Below are positions 43,416 to 53,005 of a stretch of 64,000 nucleotides of DNA, piece after piece (position 1 is the first letter of the stretch; every line of letters begins with the position of its first letter). The notes under the pieces are model-generated. The model was not told the DNA's origin, made no database searches, and saw nothing but the letters and a program-made list of their open reading frames with translations. Source of the DNA: Paraburkholderia phenoliruptrix. Lineage in GTDB: Bacteria; Pseudomonadota; Gammaproteobacteria; Burkholderiales; Burkholderiaceae. The stretch is taken from positions 167,003-231,002 of the forward strand of contig NZ_CADIKB010000006.1 in the NCBI RefSeq assembly GCF_902859825.1, read 5' to 3'. A program made the translations under genes and the position numbers.

Positions 43416-44483
43416 ATGTTGTACTCCGTTCAGCTTTTGCGAGCCGTGGCGGCGGTTCTGGTGGTTGTCTGTCACGCCATTCACAAGCAAGGGCAGATGT
43501 CGGGCACTGGCGCAACGTGGGAATTCGGCGGATCGGGCGTCGATCTTTTCTTCATCATTTCCGGCTTCATCATGTGCTATGTAACGATGAACCGGAAGAT
43601 TGGCGCACGCGACTTTCTCAAGGCACGCGTACTCAGGATCGTGCCGCTTTACTGGACGTTGTCGCTCGTTGCGCTGGCGGTCTACCTGGTGAACCCCGCA
43701 GTCGTCAACAGCAGCGGCGGCACGACGACCGTGATCAATTCGTTCACCTTGATTCCAACGGGAGACAAGTTCCTGATACAGACAGGGTGGACGCTGAGCT
43801 ACGAGTTCCTGTTCTATCTTGTCTTCGCCGCGTCGTTAAGCTTTCCAATGCGCGCGCGTCTACCGTTTACTTGCGCAGTCCTGCTTTTTTTCGTTGCTGG
43901 CGGGATGATCCTGACGCCGTCAGATCCTACGCTGAGGTTCCTCACTTCGCCGTTGCTGCTTGAGTTTGTCATGGGCATCGCGGCCTATCTCTACATACGC
44001 GACGACTCGCGACCGCTGCTATTGAGCCTCGCGCTGGTCGTAGGTGGGCTTCTCGCGCTCGTTTTTATGCCCGCCAATGACGCGGCCAATGGGCGAGTGA
44101 TTACGTATGGGTTGCCCTTCATGATGATCTTTGCGGGGACGGTCAGTATGGAGTGGCTGGTTCGCGCGGCGTGCGAGTCGATTCCCGGCAGAATCGCGAC
44201 GGCCATTGGCGCAGCTTCCTATTCGCTGTACCTCGCTCATCCATTCGCGCTGGCCGCCGCGGCGTTGATTGTCAAACGATACGGTATTCAACACCATCCG
44301 TTCGCCTCGATCGCGATTCTCGTGTCCAGTGCATTGGTAGCGGGCTACGCCTGCTTTTCGATTGTCGAAGTGAACCTCAATCGATGGATAAAAAGCACGT
44401 TGCGCAAGCGTACCGCGCGGCTCTCCTGTGCGGCCCATGAGGCGGCGGAACGGAGAAAAACCACACAAACATGGCAGCCATGA
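43416..44483 (+). CDS. Membrane acyltransferase (acyltransferase family 3)
   Basis: A 355-residue polytopic membrane protein of the OafA/ExoZ/NodX group that transfers acetyl or similar groups to extracellular polysaccharide. It opens LYSVQLLRAVAAVLVVVCHA with the conserved catalytic-region His, then GGSGVDLFFIISGFIM and LKARVLRIVPLYWTL, all hallmarks of the family. About ten hydrophobic segments are visible and SYSLYLAHPFAL lies near the end. The ATG at 43416 has GGGAG 6 bp upstream. It overlaps the next gene by 13 bp. A role in decorating the locus exopolysaccharide is inferred from position. Confidence 0.88.
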   Translation: MLYSVQLLRAVAAVLVVVCHAIHKQGQMSGTGATWEFGGSGVDLFFIISGFIMCYVTMNRKIGARDFLKARVLRIVPLYWTLSLVALAVYLVNPAVVNSSGGTTTVINSFTLIPTGDKFLIQTGWTLSYEFLFYLVFAASLSFPMRARLPFTCAVLLFFVAGGMILTPSDPTLRFLTSPLLLEFVMGIAAYLYIRDDSRPLLLSLALVVGGLLALVFMPANDAANGRVITYGLPFMMIFAGTVSMEWLVRAACESIPGRIATAIGAASYSLYLAHPFALAAAALIVKRYGIQHHPFASIAILVSSALVAGYACFSIVEVNLNRWIKSTLRKRTARLSCAAHEAAERRKTTQTWQP

Positions 44484-45964
44484 TCGCAATCAAATCCAGT
44501 GGACGCGTGCCCGCTCCCTCCAGCAATCTCAAAGCATTGTGGCTCACGCTCGTTGCCGGCATGGCGTGTGCAATCACACTTGTCGTTCTCTACACCGCAC
44601 GCGCGCATGCACTAACCATTATTCTTAACGGTCTGCTGATCGCGATGATTCTGTCGATCAAACCGCGCAATCCGACGGTCCGCTGGTTCCGGTTTTTCCT
44701 TCTGTTTTTCTTTGGGATCTTTCCGCTCTGGCAGTTGCTGGTCGGGGACGAGATCTATCTGAAGCTGTTTCCGCAAGACAGTGCGCCGGTCGTTCTGTGG
44801 TACTTATTGAGTATGGCGGGCGTAGCGCTGATCAGGATCGCGCTCGACATAAACGGAAAGATGCTAACGCATTGGACTGCGCGCACGGATAGAACGGCGA
44901 GAGCAGGGGGCCTCGCCTATCTGTTTGCAGCACTCTCGCTGTGCGCGCTCGCGTTCATGTACGCGAAGCTCGGCGGTTATTCGCACGTCGTGCAACTTTA
45001 CGACACTCGCGTGGAAAGTAACGGTACCGACTACGATCCGTTTCGCGGCCTCGGCGTGATTCAGGCTTTTGCCAACACCTCCCCGCTTTGGGTATTCGTT
45101 TGTCTCACCATGAGGAGACGCCGCAACGTATTGTTCACGACTATTGCGTTCGTGCAGTTGGGTGCGTTGGGGTGGCTTTCCGCCGGCGTGGCCGGCAGCC
45201 GTCAGGGCATCGTGTTTGTGCTCGTGTTTGCGCTTTTCCTCTATCACGGTTTCGTCAAACCTATCAGCGCGAAAAAGTCGCGCACCTTCGGCTTGGGCGT
45301 GGCGCTCACGGGCATTGTGCTGATACCGTTGAAGCTGGGTTTAGGTTATTCGGACCTCGCGAAACTGCCGCAACGCTTCGCGGAGCAGCGCGATCTCGAA
45401 GTGAGCATGGGACCGTTGAGTGCGTTTCTGTTTCGAGATCTGTCGCGTTTCGACGTCCAGGCCGTCGCCATTAATGAAGTAGAAAAGCCAGCGTACGAAC
45501 TCGCAATGGGCCGCAGTTTTGTCGGCGCACTGGCGTCGATTGTTCCAACCGCACTGTGGCATGACAAGCCCGATACGTTCGCGCAGGAGAAGAGCGAGAT
45601 CGTGCGAGCACTGGAGCGCGGCACTATGGATAAAACGACATTGCTCTTCGGCATGCCGGGCGAGTTCCTCGTCAATTTCGGCTTGATGGGATTCGTGCTG
45701 TCGTTCGCGATTCCGGTATGGCTTCTCATCGCGCTTAACAGGGTGGGGCGGCGTTCGTCACGATGGACGGCCCTGCGAGCGGTGATGTGGCCTCTGCCGT
45801 TTCTGTTTTTCCTGTTCGATTCGAATGTGCTGGTGTATTACGTCGTGCGCTGGGTGCTGCTCTTCGGTGTGCCGATGGGCTTTGCGTTGAACTGGCCGCG
45901 CGGCAAAGCCTTGCCGCGCATTCCAGGCCGCATGGATCGCCTTGCTGCCAGTGAGCGGTCGTGA
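44471..45964 (+). CDS. Wzy-like polysaccharide polymerase (multi-pass membrane protein)
   Basis: A 497-residue protein with about 11-12 hydrophobic segments and a large central hydrophilic loop (about residues 300-385), the layout of O-antigen/exopolysaccharide polymerases. The loop contains DTRVESNGTDYDPFRGLG earlier and later MGRSFVGALASIVPTALWHDKP, similar in type to Wzy/oligosaccharide repeat polymerases. No other polymerase candidate exists in the locus, which supports the call. Family sequence conservation is always low, so this is a topology- and context-based assignment. Confidence 0.7.
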   Translation: MAAMIAIKSSGRVPAPSSNLKALWLTLVAGMACAITLVVLYTARAHALTIILNGLLIAMILSIKPRNPTVRWFRFFLLFFFGIFPLWQLLVGDEIYLKLFPQDSAPVVLWYLLSMAGVALIRIALDINGKMLTHWTARTDRTARAGGLAYLFAALSLCALAFMYAKLGGYSHVVQLYDTRVESNGTDYDPFRGLGVIQAFANTSPLWVFVCLTMRRRRNVLFTTIAFVQLGALGWLSAGVAGSRQGIVFVLVFALFLYHGFVKPISAKKSRTFGLGVALTGIVLIPLKLGLGYSDLAKLPQRFAEQRDLEVSMGPLSAFLFRDLSRFDVQAVAINEVEKPAYELAMGRSFVGALASIVPTALWHDKPDTFAQEKSEIVRALERGTMDKTTLLFGMPGEFLVNFGLMGFVLSFAIPVWLLIALNRVGRRSSRWTALRAVMWPLPFLFFLFDSNVLVYYVVRWVLLFGVPMGFALNWPRGKALPRIPGRMDRLAASERS

Positions 45965-46518
45965 CGCCACGGCGTCGCCGCTTCGAAAAGCGGTTCCAGG
46001 TGGCAAACGCACTTCAGGAAATAGTCCTCGATGTAGCGGCAATTAAGACGCCAATAAGGTCGATAGTTCATCTGCAATAAGGTTTGCATTGCCGCTATCC
46101 TGATGGCGCGCGGACGCTCGCGAACTCTTCTATCCGTTTTACTCGCTCAGCCGTGTGCGGCTTCGGCAACGCCGATGCCGAGCACGCTCATTTCGCGCGA
46201 TCTGCCGAAAAATCGCCGATGTGCTCGTTTCCGCCAACACTGTGTTCGTATCGGACGTGGATTAATGGGCCGCCATTGCCGCGAATATGATCCGTTTCAC
46301 CGAATGCAATTGCATTTCTATTGATGGTGAAACGCATATCAAGCGCAATTGAATTCCACTCGTAACTCATGCACGCGCAGACGATAAAGCGAGTTGCGCG
46401 TCATTGACGCGGCCGGGAAATCGCTTCCCGCCGTGCCTTCGTGTCGTACTCACGGGCGACTAGCCGTTCGGTGTGGCTCTAGTCGTTGACATGCTTACCG
46501 CCCATCTGGAGAGACCCG
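45965..46518. other. 554-bp intergenic region inside the exopolysaccharide locus
   Basis: No credible gene. A perfect inverted repeat CGGGAA-ATCGC-TTCCCG is at 46414-46430, about 90 bp before the WcaJ-type gene, and might be an operator or leader hairpin. The long gap suggests that the WcaJ-Wza-Wzb-Wzc part has its own promoter. Confidence 0.45.
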
Positions 46519-47901
46519 ATGAAGATCGTTCTTGCTCGACTGTGCGATATCGCGATGACCTTGCTGGGGGCCGTTATTGCAGCACGGCTCTGCTTTGGCG
46601 AAACGGTGCCGCATCCGCTGCTGCATTGTCTCTTCGCTGCAATGGTGGCGGCCATGGTTGCAGTCGTTTTCCCGGGGTTTTCAATTTATCTCTCGTGGCG
46701 CGGCAGGCCGTTGCATCCGCTCCTTTTGCGTCTCATCGCGGCGTGGGTCTCGGTTCAGACGATGGCGAGCGCACTGGTGCTTCTGCTCGGCGGCATGCAC
46801 ATGCTGTCTGGCCGCTGGCTGCTCGCGTGGACGATACTGACTGTCGCTTTGCTGCTTGCCACGCGAATCTTTGTGTATTCGCTGCTGCGTCGATACCGTC
46901 ACGCTGGTCACGACTTGCGGCATGTTTCGATCATTGGCTACGGACGCTATTTCGATCGCGTTTCCCGGGACACGAAGGGGAATGCTGCATCTGGCTTCAG
47001 GATTGTCGATATCGTCGAACTGGGCGCCGTGGGCGCAGAAGCAGATCAATCGACGATAGACCGTGATCTCGCTGCATTGAAACGGGTCCACGACTCGATA
47101 GAAGCGAATGCCATCCGCGAAGTGTGGCTGGCGCTTCCCGCCACAGCACAGGCATCGCTGCAACGCTGCGTGGATGCACTGCGCGACACGCTGATCGATC
47201 TGCGCCTGTTACCGGACGTGGAAGCACTCGGCGTCGAAGAGCACGGACGGGCACTCGCCTACATCGGCCGGCCCGCAATCAGCTTGTCGCCCGTCGCGCT
47301 GCCGCGCGAGGGAATCACCGGTAAGGAAGTATTCGATCGCGTGTTCGCGGCGCTCGCCTTGCTCGCTTTGTCACCGCTGATGCTGGGCATTGCGGTATGC
47401 GTCAAATGCTCGTCGCCCGGCCCGGTGTTTTTCCGGCAGCGCCGCAAGGGGCTAAATGGAAGACCGTTCTCTATCTACAAGTTCAGGTCCATGCGTATTC
47501 ATGCCCCGGAACAGGGTGTGGTGAGGCAGGCCACTCGCGATGATCCGCGCATCACACGGGTCGGCCGCTTTTTGCGCCGCACGAGCCTCGACGAACTCCC
47601 GCAGTTCATCAATGTACTTCGCGGCGAAATGTCGGTGGTCGGACCGCGTCCGCACGCCATTGAGCACGACGAACTCTACCGCAAGCAGATTAGCGGGTAC
47701 ATGGACCGTTACCGCGTCAAGCCCGGCATCACCGGATGGGCACAGGTGAACGGGCATCGCGGAGAAACCGAGCGAGTAGAGAAGATGGTCGCCCGCGTCG
47801 AACACGATCTTTACTACCTGCGTCATTGGTCATTCGCACTCGATCTGCGGATCGTTTTTACCACGATCCTGCGGGGGTTTGTCGGCACTCAGGCGTACTG
47901 A
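46519..47901 (+). CDS. Undecaprenyl-phosphate glycosyl-1-phosphate transferase (WcaJ/GumD type)
   Basis: A 460-residue initiating transferase that puts the first sugar phosphate on undecaprenyl phosphate. Several N-terminal membrane helices (about 1-125) and a CoA-binding-like middle ([15 protein letters not shown]) are followed by the catalytic bacterial sugar transferase domain (about 270-460): [70 protein letters not shown] and [22 protein letters not shown] lies 7 bp before the ATG at 46519. The sugar, usually glucose for this type, cannot be read from sequence. Confidence 0.92.
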   Translation: MKIVLARLCDIAMTLLGAVIAARLCFGETVPHPLLHCLFAAMVAAMVAVVFPGFSIYLSWRGRPLHPLLLRLIAAWVSVQTMASALVLLLGGMHMLSGRWLLAWTILTVALLLATRIFVYSLLRRYRHAGHDLRHVSIIGYGRYFDRVSRDTKGNAASGFRIVDIVELGAVGAEADQSTIDRDLAALKRVHDSIEANAIREVWLALPATAQASLQRCVDALRDTLIDLRLLPDVEALGVEEHGRALAYIGRPAISLSPVALPREGITGKEVFDRVFAALALLALSPLMLGIAVCVKCSSPGPVFFRQRRKGLNGRPFSIYKFRSMRIHAPEQGVVRQATRDDPRITRVGRFLRRTSLDELPQFINVLRGEMSVVGPRPHAIEHDELYRKQISGYMDRYRVKPGITGWAQVNGHRGETERVEKMVARVEHDLYYLRHWSFALDLRIVFTTILRGFVGTQAY

Positions 47902-47908
47902 ATTCTCT

Positions 47909-47933
47909 GAACCTTGCGTGACGCGCAGGGTTC
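47909..47933 (+). other. Hairpin between the WcaJ-type gene and wza
   Basis: GAACCTTGCG (47909-47918) and CGCAGGGTTC (47924-47933) pair over 10 bp with one G-T mismatch that is a wobble in RNA. The loop is 5 nt. There is no T-run, so it may be an attenuator or mRNA processing element and not a terminator. Confidence 0.45.
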
Positions 47934-47969
47934 GCGGAATCGTTATCAAACGTGTTGTAAAGGGGATGT

Positions 47970-49154
47970 ATGCGAAAGCGGGACAAACAGATTGCACGCG
48001 CTTGGGGTAGTCGCAAGTCAAAGGCTGCGATGCGCGGTGCGATTCTTAACGCGGTCGCGTTGGCGCTTCCCATCGCGTTGGCGGGATGCGCAGCAGCGCC
48101 CGGCATGAAGATGGTCAAGCCTGCAACTATTGCGGTCTCTCACGATGCCGAGGCGCGTGCCGAGGCGGCGCCCGTGCCGATCATGAACATCGACGCAACG
48201 CTCATTCATAGGCTGCGTGCGACTCGCACTAAAGATCTCGATGAGGCGGTGCGCGAGCTATCCGCGAAACCTTCACCGTATGCGGTCGGAGCAGGGGACG
48301 TCCTGCAGATTACGGTCTGGGACCATCCGGAACTCGCGGTTGCGCAGGGAGCGCCCGGTCAGGCGGCAACGCGCAACTCTGACCCGGTGCCGGGATTCGT
48401 CGTGGACCAGCGCGGCAATCTGCAATTTCCGTATGCAGGAACCTTGCACGCTGCGGGCATGACAACCGATCAGATTCAGCAGGCGCTCGCGCTCCGACTG
48501 AGTAAAGCGTTCCTTAACCCGCAGGTCACGGTGCGCATGGCGTCGTTTCGCGCGCGACAGATCTTTGTCGACGGTGAAGTGCACACGCCCGGTGCCCAGC
48601 CGCTGAACGACATTCCGATGACGCTGTACGACGCGGTGAGCCGAGCGGGCGGGTTCGCCACGACGGCGGATCAGAGCCGGCTTGTCCTCGTTCGCGACGG
48701 CCGCTCGTATCCGCTCGACATGACCTCGATGTTCGAAGGCGGCTTCAATCCCGCCCGGATCATTCTGCGCGACGGCGACCTGCTCCGTGTGCGCGCGCGC
48801 GACGACAGCGGCGTGTACGTGATGGGCGAAGTATCCAGGCCGTCGACCGCGCTCCCCATGCGCGACGGCACCTTGTCGCTGAGCGAGGCCATTTCGCAGG
48901 CCGGCAGCATCAACAGCAATTCCGCGGATGCGTCGGAAGTTTATGTGATCCGTGACTCGTTGAGCGCGAGCCCACAGGTGTATCACCTGGACGCCAAATC
49001 GCCGGTGTCGATGGTGCTCGCCAATCAGTTTGCGCTGGAGCCGCACGACATTGTGTACGTGGACGGAAACGGTCTCGTTCGTTTCAGCCGTGTGCTGAAT
49101 CTACTTCTGCCCGCCGTGAATGCGGCACTTTACGGAGCGATCGCCGGGAAATGA
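47970..49154 (+). CDS. wza: Outer-membrane polysaccharide export lipoprotein (Wza type)
   Basis: A 394-residue OPX/Wza-family lipoprotein. The N-terminal hydrophobic stretch ends at a lipobox LALPIALAGC with Cys40. Polysaccharide export domain: YAVGAGDVLQITVWDHPEL and FVVDQRGNLQFPYAGTLHA; SLBB-type repeats: RQIFVDGEVHTPGAQPLNDIP-like and VYVMGEVSRPSTALP. It forms the outer-membrane channel working with Wzc. AGGGGA precedes the ATG. It overlaps wzb by 4 bp (ATGA). Confidence 0.93.
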   Translation: MRKRDKQIARAWGSRKSKAAMRGAILNAVALALPIALAGCAAAPGMKMVKPATIAVSHDAEARAEAAPVPIMNIDATLIHRLRATRTKDLDEAVRELSAKPSPYAVGAGDVLQITVWDHPELAVAQGAPGQAATRNSDPVPGFVVDQRGNLQFPYAGTLHAAGMTTDQIQQALALRLSKAFLNPQVTVRMASFRARQIFVDGEVHTPGAQPLNDIPMTLYDAVSRAGGFATTADQSRLVLVRDGRSYPLDMTSMFEGGFNPARIILRDGDLLRVRARDDSGVYVMGEVSRPSTALPMRDGTLSLSEAISQAGSINSNSADASEVYVIRDSLSASPQVYHLDAKSPVSMVLANQFALEPHDIVYVDGNGLVRFSRVLNLLLPAVNAALYGAIAGK

Positions 49155-49588
49155 TCAGAAGCATGCTGGTGGTTTGCGTCGGCAATATCTGCCGAAGCCC
49201 GATGGCTGAATACCTGCTGCGTCGTGAGCTCGAGGGAATCGTGGTGGAGTCGGCTGGACTCGACGCATTAACCGGATATGCCGCGGATCCCGCTGCTATC
49301 CAGGTCTGTGCCGAGAACGGACTGGACATTTCGAAGCATCGTGCGCGCCCGTTGAATGCGGCATTGGTCAGCGTGACCGATCTGATCCTGACGATGGAGC
49401 GTGTACACAGCCAGGAAATCATGCACAGGCATCCGTCGGCGCGAGGCAAGGTGTTCCGCCTCGGCGACGTGGAAGATTTCGATGTGCCTGATCCTTATCG
49501 CAAGCCGCTCTCGCATTTTTACGAGGTGTACGAGTTGATCGCTCGTGGCACCGAATCCTGGACATCGCGCATTAAGGCACTCGCTTAA
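49151..49588 (+). CDS. wzb: Low-molecular-weight protein-tyrosine phosphatase (Wzb type)
   Basis: A 145-residue phosphatase with the catalytic P-loop VCVGNICRSPMAEYLL (Cys9, Arg15 in C-x5-R) and the general acid loop DVPDPYRKP. It dephosphorylates the C-terminal tyrosines of the Wzc kinase and so cycles polymer export. It is start-coupled to wza and 15 bp ahead of wzc. Confidence 0.95.
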   Translation: MIRSMLVVCVGNICRSPMAEYLLRRELEGIVVESAGLDALTGYAADPAAIQVCAENGLDISKHRARPLNAALVSVTDLILTMERVHSQEIMHRHPSARGKVFRLGDVEDFDVPDPYRKPLSHFYEVYELIARGTESWTSRIKALA

Positions 49589-49603
49589 AGAGACGTAGAG
49601 ACG

Positions 49604-51832
49604 ATGAACAATAAAATTGACATGACCGTGGGTGATCCAGTCGACGAGGATGCCGATCTCATTCGCTATGTGGATGTGCTGGTCGGGAGCCGTTGGTTGA
49701 TTGCAGCAATTTGCGCCGTAGTCGTGCTTCTCGGCACCGCGTATGCATTTGTGGCGCGTCCGAACTACGAAGCCAACATCATGATCCAGGTCGAGGAGGA
49801 CAACCCGACTAGCGCGACGTCGTTACTCGGCGACGTATCGTCTCTCTTCGACGTCAAAACGCAGGCGGAAGGTGAAGTCGAAATCCTGCAGTCGCGAGCG
49901 GTGGTCGATCAGGCGGTGAACGATCTTCGCCTTTATATCGACGCTGCCCCGCGCCGTTTTCCGCTCATCGGCTGGCTGATAGCCGATAACAATAACGCCC
50001 TGTCCAATCCGGGACTGTTGGGTATGGGAGGTTTCTGCTGGGGAAGCGAATCGATCGCGGTCGAGCAATTCGACGTGCCGTCCGGCCTCATCGGCAAGCG
50101 CTTCAAGCTCACGCTGCTCGGTAATAACCGGTTCCGCGTCACACAGTCGGACCTCGATTCGCCGATTGAAGGGAGGGTGGGAGAGCCGATCGTGTCGAAT
50201 CAAAGCATCGGCCAGTTCCGACTGCTCGTTAAGCAAATAAGCGGCAAGCCTGGCGCGGCATTTACTCTCACACGATATTCGAAACTCCTGACGCTCGAAG
50301 CGCTGCAGAAAAAGCTGACCGTCGAGCAGAAAGGCAAGCAGAGCGACATCATTACCGCGTCGCTGCGAGGACGGGACCCGGAGCAGATTACGGCCATTCT
50401 CAATTCGCTCGGCAGTGCCTACGTGGCGCAAAACATCAAGCGCAAAGCAGCCGAGGCTGACAAGTCGGCCGCATTTCTCGAGGGACTGCTGCCGGGCCTG
50501 AAACACGACGTGGAACAGGCAGAACAACGCTACAACGCTTACCGGAATTCGAAGGGCACGTACGACCTCGGTCTCGAAGCACAGACGCTTTTGCAGGAGA
50601 CGGTCGCGTGGCAAACCAATCTGTTGACCTTGCAACAAAAGCGCGCCGAACTGGCGAGCGGCTACTCGTCCGATCATCCCTCGGTGCGAGCAGTGGAACA
50701 GCAGATCGCTGCAATGAAGGCACGGCTCCAGGCGGTAGATGGGCGGATGAAATCGCTGCCGAATCTGGAGCAGGGCACGGTGGCGTTGATGCGCGACGTG
50801 CAGGTCAATACCGACGTCTATCTCGGCGCGCTGAACAATTTGCAGCAGTTGAAACTCGTGTCGGCCGGCAAGGTCGGCAATGTTCGGCAAGTGGATACCG
50901 CGCGCATTCCGGAAGAGCCGGTTCAGCCGAAAAAACCGCTCGTGATGGGCCTTGCGTTGATTGCCGGCCTGATGATGGGCGTCGCGACGGCTTTCGCACG
51001 CGAGCACTTCTATGGCGGTATCACGGATGTCCAGGACATTGAACGCTATGCCGGCCTGAACGTATATGGCGCGATTCCCTACTCGACGGAACAGCGCACA
51101 CTCGACGAAGCGATCCGGACGCGCCGCTCGGGCCTCGCGCTGCTCGCGGCGGCTCGCCCCGATGAGCCGTCTATTGAAAGCTTGCGCAGCCTGCGCACAG
51201 CCCTGCGTTTTGCGATGCTCGACGCGCCCAACAATCGTCTGCTGTTGACGGGACCGGGCCCCGGTGTGGGCAAGTCGTTCGTGGCGTCGAATCTCGCCGC
51301 GATCATGGCCAGCACGGACAAACGTGTGATTCTTGTCGACGCCGACATGCGGCGCGGCTACCTCAACCAGTACTTCGGCGTTTCGCGCGGGAAGGGGCTG
51401 TCGAACGTATTGTCCGGAGAGGCCATGCTCGACGAAGTGATCCGGCATGACGTTTCCGAAGGGCTCGATCTGATCACGACCGGCAGCATTCCGCCCAATG
51501 CAGCGGAACTGCTGATGAGCGAAAGCATGAGTCGGCTGATGCAGCGCCTCAGCGAACGCTACGACCTCGTGGTGATCGACGCGCCGCCGGTACTCGCCGT
51601 GGCCGACGCCGGCATTGTTGCAAGCGGTGCAGGCACTACGTTTCTGATTGCACGTTTCCAACGAACGGTGATCGGCGAACTTACCGAAAGCGCGCGGCAT
51701 TTGCAGCGTGCTAACGCAACGTTGAAGGGCGTGATCTTCAATGCGGTGGATGCACGCGCATTCGGTTATCGCTCGAAATACGGCTCATATCGCTATGTCG
51801 CCTATCGGTACGACCGCAAATTGACGAAATAA
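49604..51832 (+). CDS. wzc: Polysaccharide co-polymerase with BY-kinase domain (Wzc type)
   Basis: A 742-residue chain-length regulator and tyrosine autokinase. The N-terminal Wzz domain (about 15-450) is bounded by two membrane helices (near 30-50 and 445-465), with a periplasmic coiled coil between. The cytoplasmic kinase has Walker A LLTGPGPGVGKSF (near 546-558), Walker A' VILVDADMRRG (near 574-584) and Walker B YDLVVIDAPPVL. The C-terminus carries a tyrosine cluster (GYRSKYGSYRYVAYRYDRK), the autophosphorylation tail. With Wza and Wzb it makes a complete group-1-like export machine. Confidence 0.95.
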   Translation: MNNKIDMTVGDPVDEDADLIRYVDVLVGSRWLIAAICAVVVLLGTAYAFVARPNYEANIMIQVEEDNPTSATSLLGDVSSLFDVKTQAEGEVEILQSRAVVDQAVNDLRLYIDAAPRRFPLIGWLIADNNNALSNPGLLGMGGFCWGSESIAVEQFDVPSGLIGKRFKLTLLGNNRFRVTQSDLDSPIEGRVGEPIVSNQSIGQFRLLVKQISGKPGAAFTLTRYSKLLTLEALQKKLTVEQKGKQSDIITASLRGRDPEQITAILNSLGSAYVAQNIKRKAAEADKSAAFLEGLLPGLKHDVEQAEQRYNAYRNSKGTYDLGLEAQTLLQETVAWQTNLLTLQQKRAELASGYSSDHPSVRAVEQQIAAMKARLQAVDGRMKSLPNLEQGTVALMRDVQVNTDVYLGALNNLQQLKLVSAGKVGNVRQVDTARIPEEPVQPKKPLVMGLALIAGLMMGVATAFAREHFYGGITDVQDIERYAGLNVYGAIPYSTEQRTLDEAIRTRRSGLALLAAARPDEPSIESLRSLRTALRFAMLDAPNNRLLLTGPGPGVGKSFVASNLAAIMASTDKRVILVDADMRRGYLNQYFGVSRGKGLSNVLSGEAMLDEVIRHDVSEGLDLITTGSIPPNAAELLMSESMSRLMQRLSERYDLVVIDAPPVLAVADAGIVASGAGTTFLIARFQRTVIGELTESARHLQRANATLKGVIFNAVDARAFGYRSKYGSYRYVAYRYDRKLTK

Positions 51833-51870
51833 CGTGAATGCAGCCTCTATTTCAAACGCCTGAACAGCTG

Positions 51871-51891
51871 TTTCGCTACCTGGTGGCGAAA
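51871..51891 (+). other. Hairpin between wzc and the first glycosyltransferase
   Basis: TTTCGCTAC and GTGGCGAAA pair over 9 bp with one wobble around a 3-nt loop. It lacks a T-run and lies in the 96-bp gap after wzc. It may lower expression of downstream genes or protect the mRNA end. Confidence 0.4.
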
Positions 51892-51928
51892 ACGTCCGTA
51901 CTTCCCTTTCTGCTTCGGTGAGTTCGAC

Positions 51929-53005
51929 ATGAAGATCGTACATGTGGTTGAGACATGGATAGGTGGTGTGGCCAACTACGTCCGCGCGCTGATGGTCGAG
52001 CAACGTAACATGGGGCACGAAATCGTGCTCTTGTGCGATCCGAGAAATCTGAAGCTCGCCGATATCGGCGTAGCGGGGATCTCGGTTGTTCATTACCGCT
52101 CGAGCCGGAACCCGCTTCTCGTCCCGGCGATTGCTCACAGGCTGAAAAAAGTACTCGTTGGTTTACAGGCCGACGTCATTCATTGCCACAGTACTTTTCC
52201 GGGCCTGTATGTACGGTTGAATCGCTTTCGTGACGAGAAGATCCTTTACACGCCGCATGCGTGGTCGTTCATGAAACGGGACATCGCGCCCGTCACGCGT
52301 CATGCGTTCGCATTTGTCGAACGGGCGATGGCCAACCGCTGCACCCGGATTCTGTGCATGTCGTTCGACGAGGTACGGGCGGCCAAGCGGCACGGTATCG
52401 GGCTCGACAACATCGACCTCGTCTACACAGGCATCGCGCCCGACAGCGCAAGCGAACGTTCGATCGAGACCGCTGCGTTGACGCTGAACCCTGTGACGAC
52501 AATCCATATCGGCTATTTCGGAAGGCTCGACTATCAGAAGGGATTCGACATCCTTCTCAACGCGATTCCACTGCTCAGGGAGGGACTGCACGTACACGTG
52601 TTCGGTGCTGCAGTGCGCGGCGGTGTGAACGTGCAGTCCGACGATCCACGGGTCACCTATCACGGCTGGGTTGGGCCGGATGAGACGCGCCGCGCGATGC
52701 TCGACATGGATGTGATCGTCGTGCCTTCCAGATGGGAGGGCCTCGCGCTTGTTCCTATCGAGGCGATGCGGGCTGGCAAGGTGCTCGTCGTATCCAGCGA
52801 GGGCTCTTTGCCCGAGCAGGTGATTCATGGCTACAACGGTCTCATGTTGCGGGAGTTGAGCGGCACATGCCTCGCCGACCAGCTCAATGCATTGTCGATA
52901 GAGGAATGCCGTCGCATGGGCGCCAATGCCCGCCATGTGTTCGATCACGCCTTCCGCGCCGATCGTTTCTTCAAATCACTCATGAGCTGCTATGAAAACG
53001 CCTGA
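51929..53005 (+). CDS. GT4-type glycosyltransferase
   Basis: A 358-residue GT-B fold glycosyltransferase of the group 1 (GT4) type. The N-terminal KIVHVVETWIGGVANYVRAL is typical of the acceptor domain. In the C-terminal half are HIGYFGRLDYQKGFDILLNA, YHGWVGPDETRRAMLDMDVIVVPSRWEGLALVPIEAMRAGK-type motifs (quoted in parts: MDVIVVPSRWEGLALVPIEA) with the EX7E-like donor site. It adds a sugar to the lipid-linked repeat unit. The 3' end overlaps the pyruvyl transferase gene by 14 bp. Confidence 0.9.
   Translation: MKIVHVVETWIGGVANYVRALMVEQRNMGHEIVLLCDPRNLKLADIGVAGISVVHYRSSRNPLLVPAIAHRLKKVLVGLQADVIHCHSTFPGLYVRLNRFRDEKILYTPHAWSFMKRDIAPVTRHAFAFVERAMANRCTRILCMSFDEVRAAKRHGIGLDNIDLVYTGIAPDSASERSIETAALTLNPVTTIHIGYFGRLDYQKGFDILLNAIPLLREGLHVHVFGAAVRGGVNVQSDDPRVTYHGWVGPDETRRAMLDMDVIVVPSRWEGLALVPIEAMRAGKVLVVSSEGSLPEQVIHGYNGLMLRELSGTCLADQLNALSIEECRRMGANARHVFDHAFRADRFFKSLMSCYENA

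Noticed and set aside
49823..51700. 625-codon minus-strand frame opposite wzc
   Set aside because: Shadow; the plus strand has all Wzc kinase motifs.
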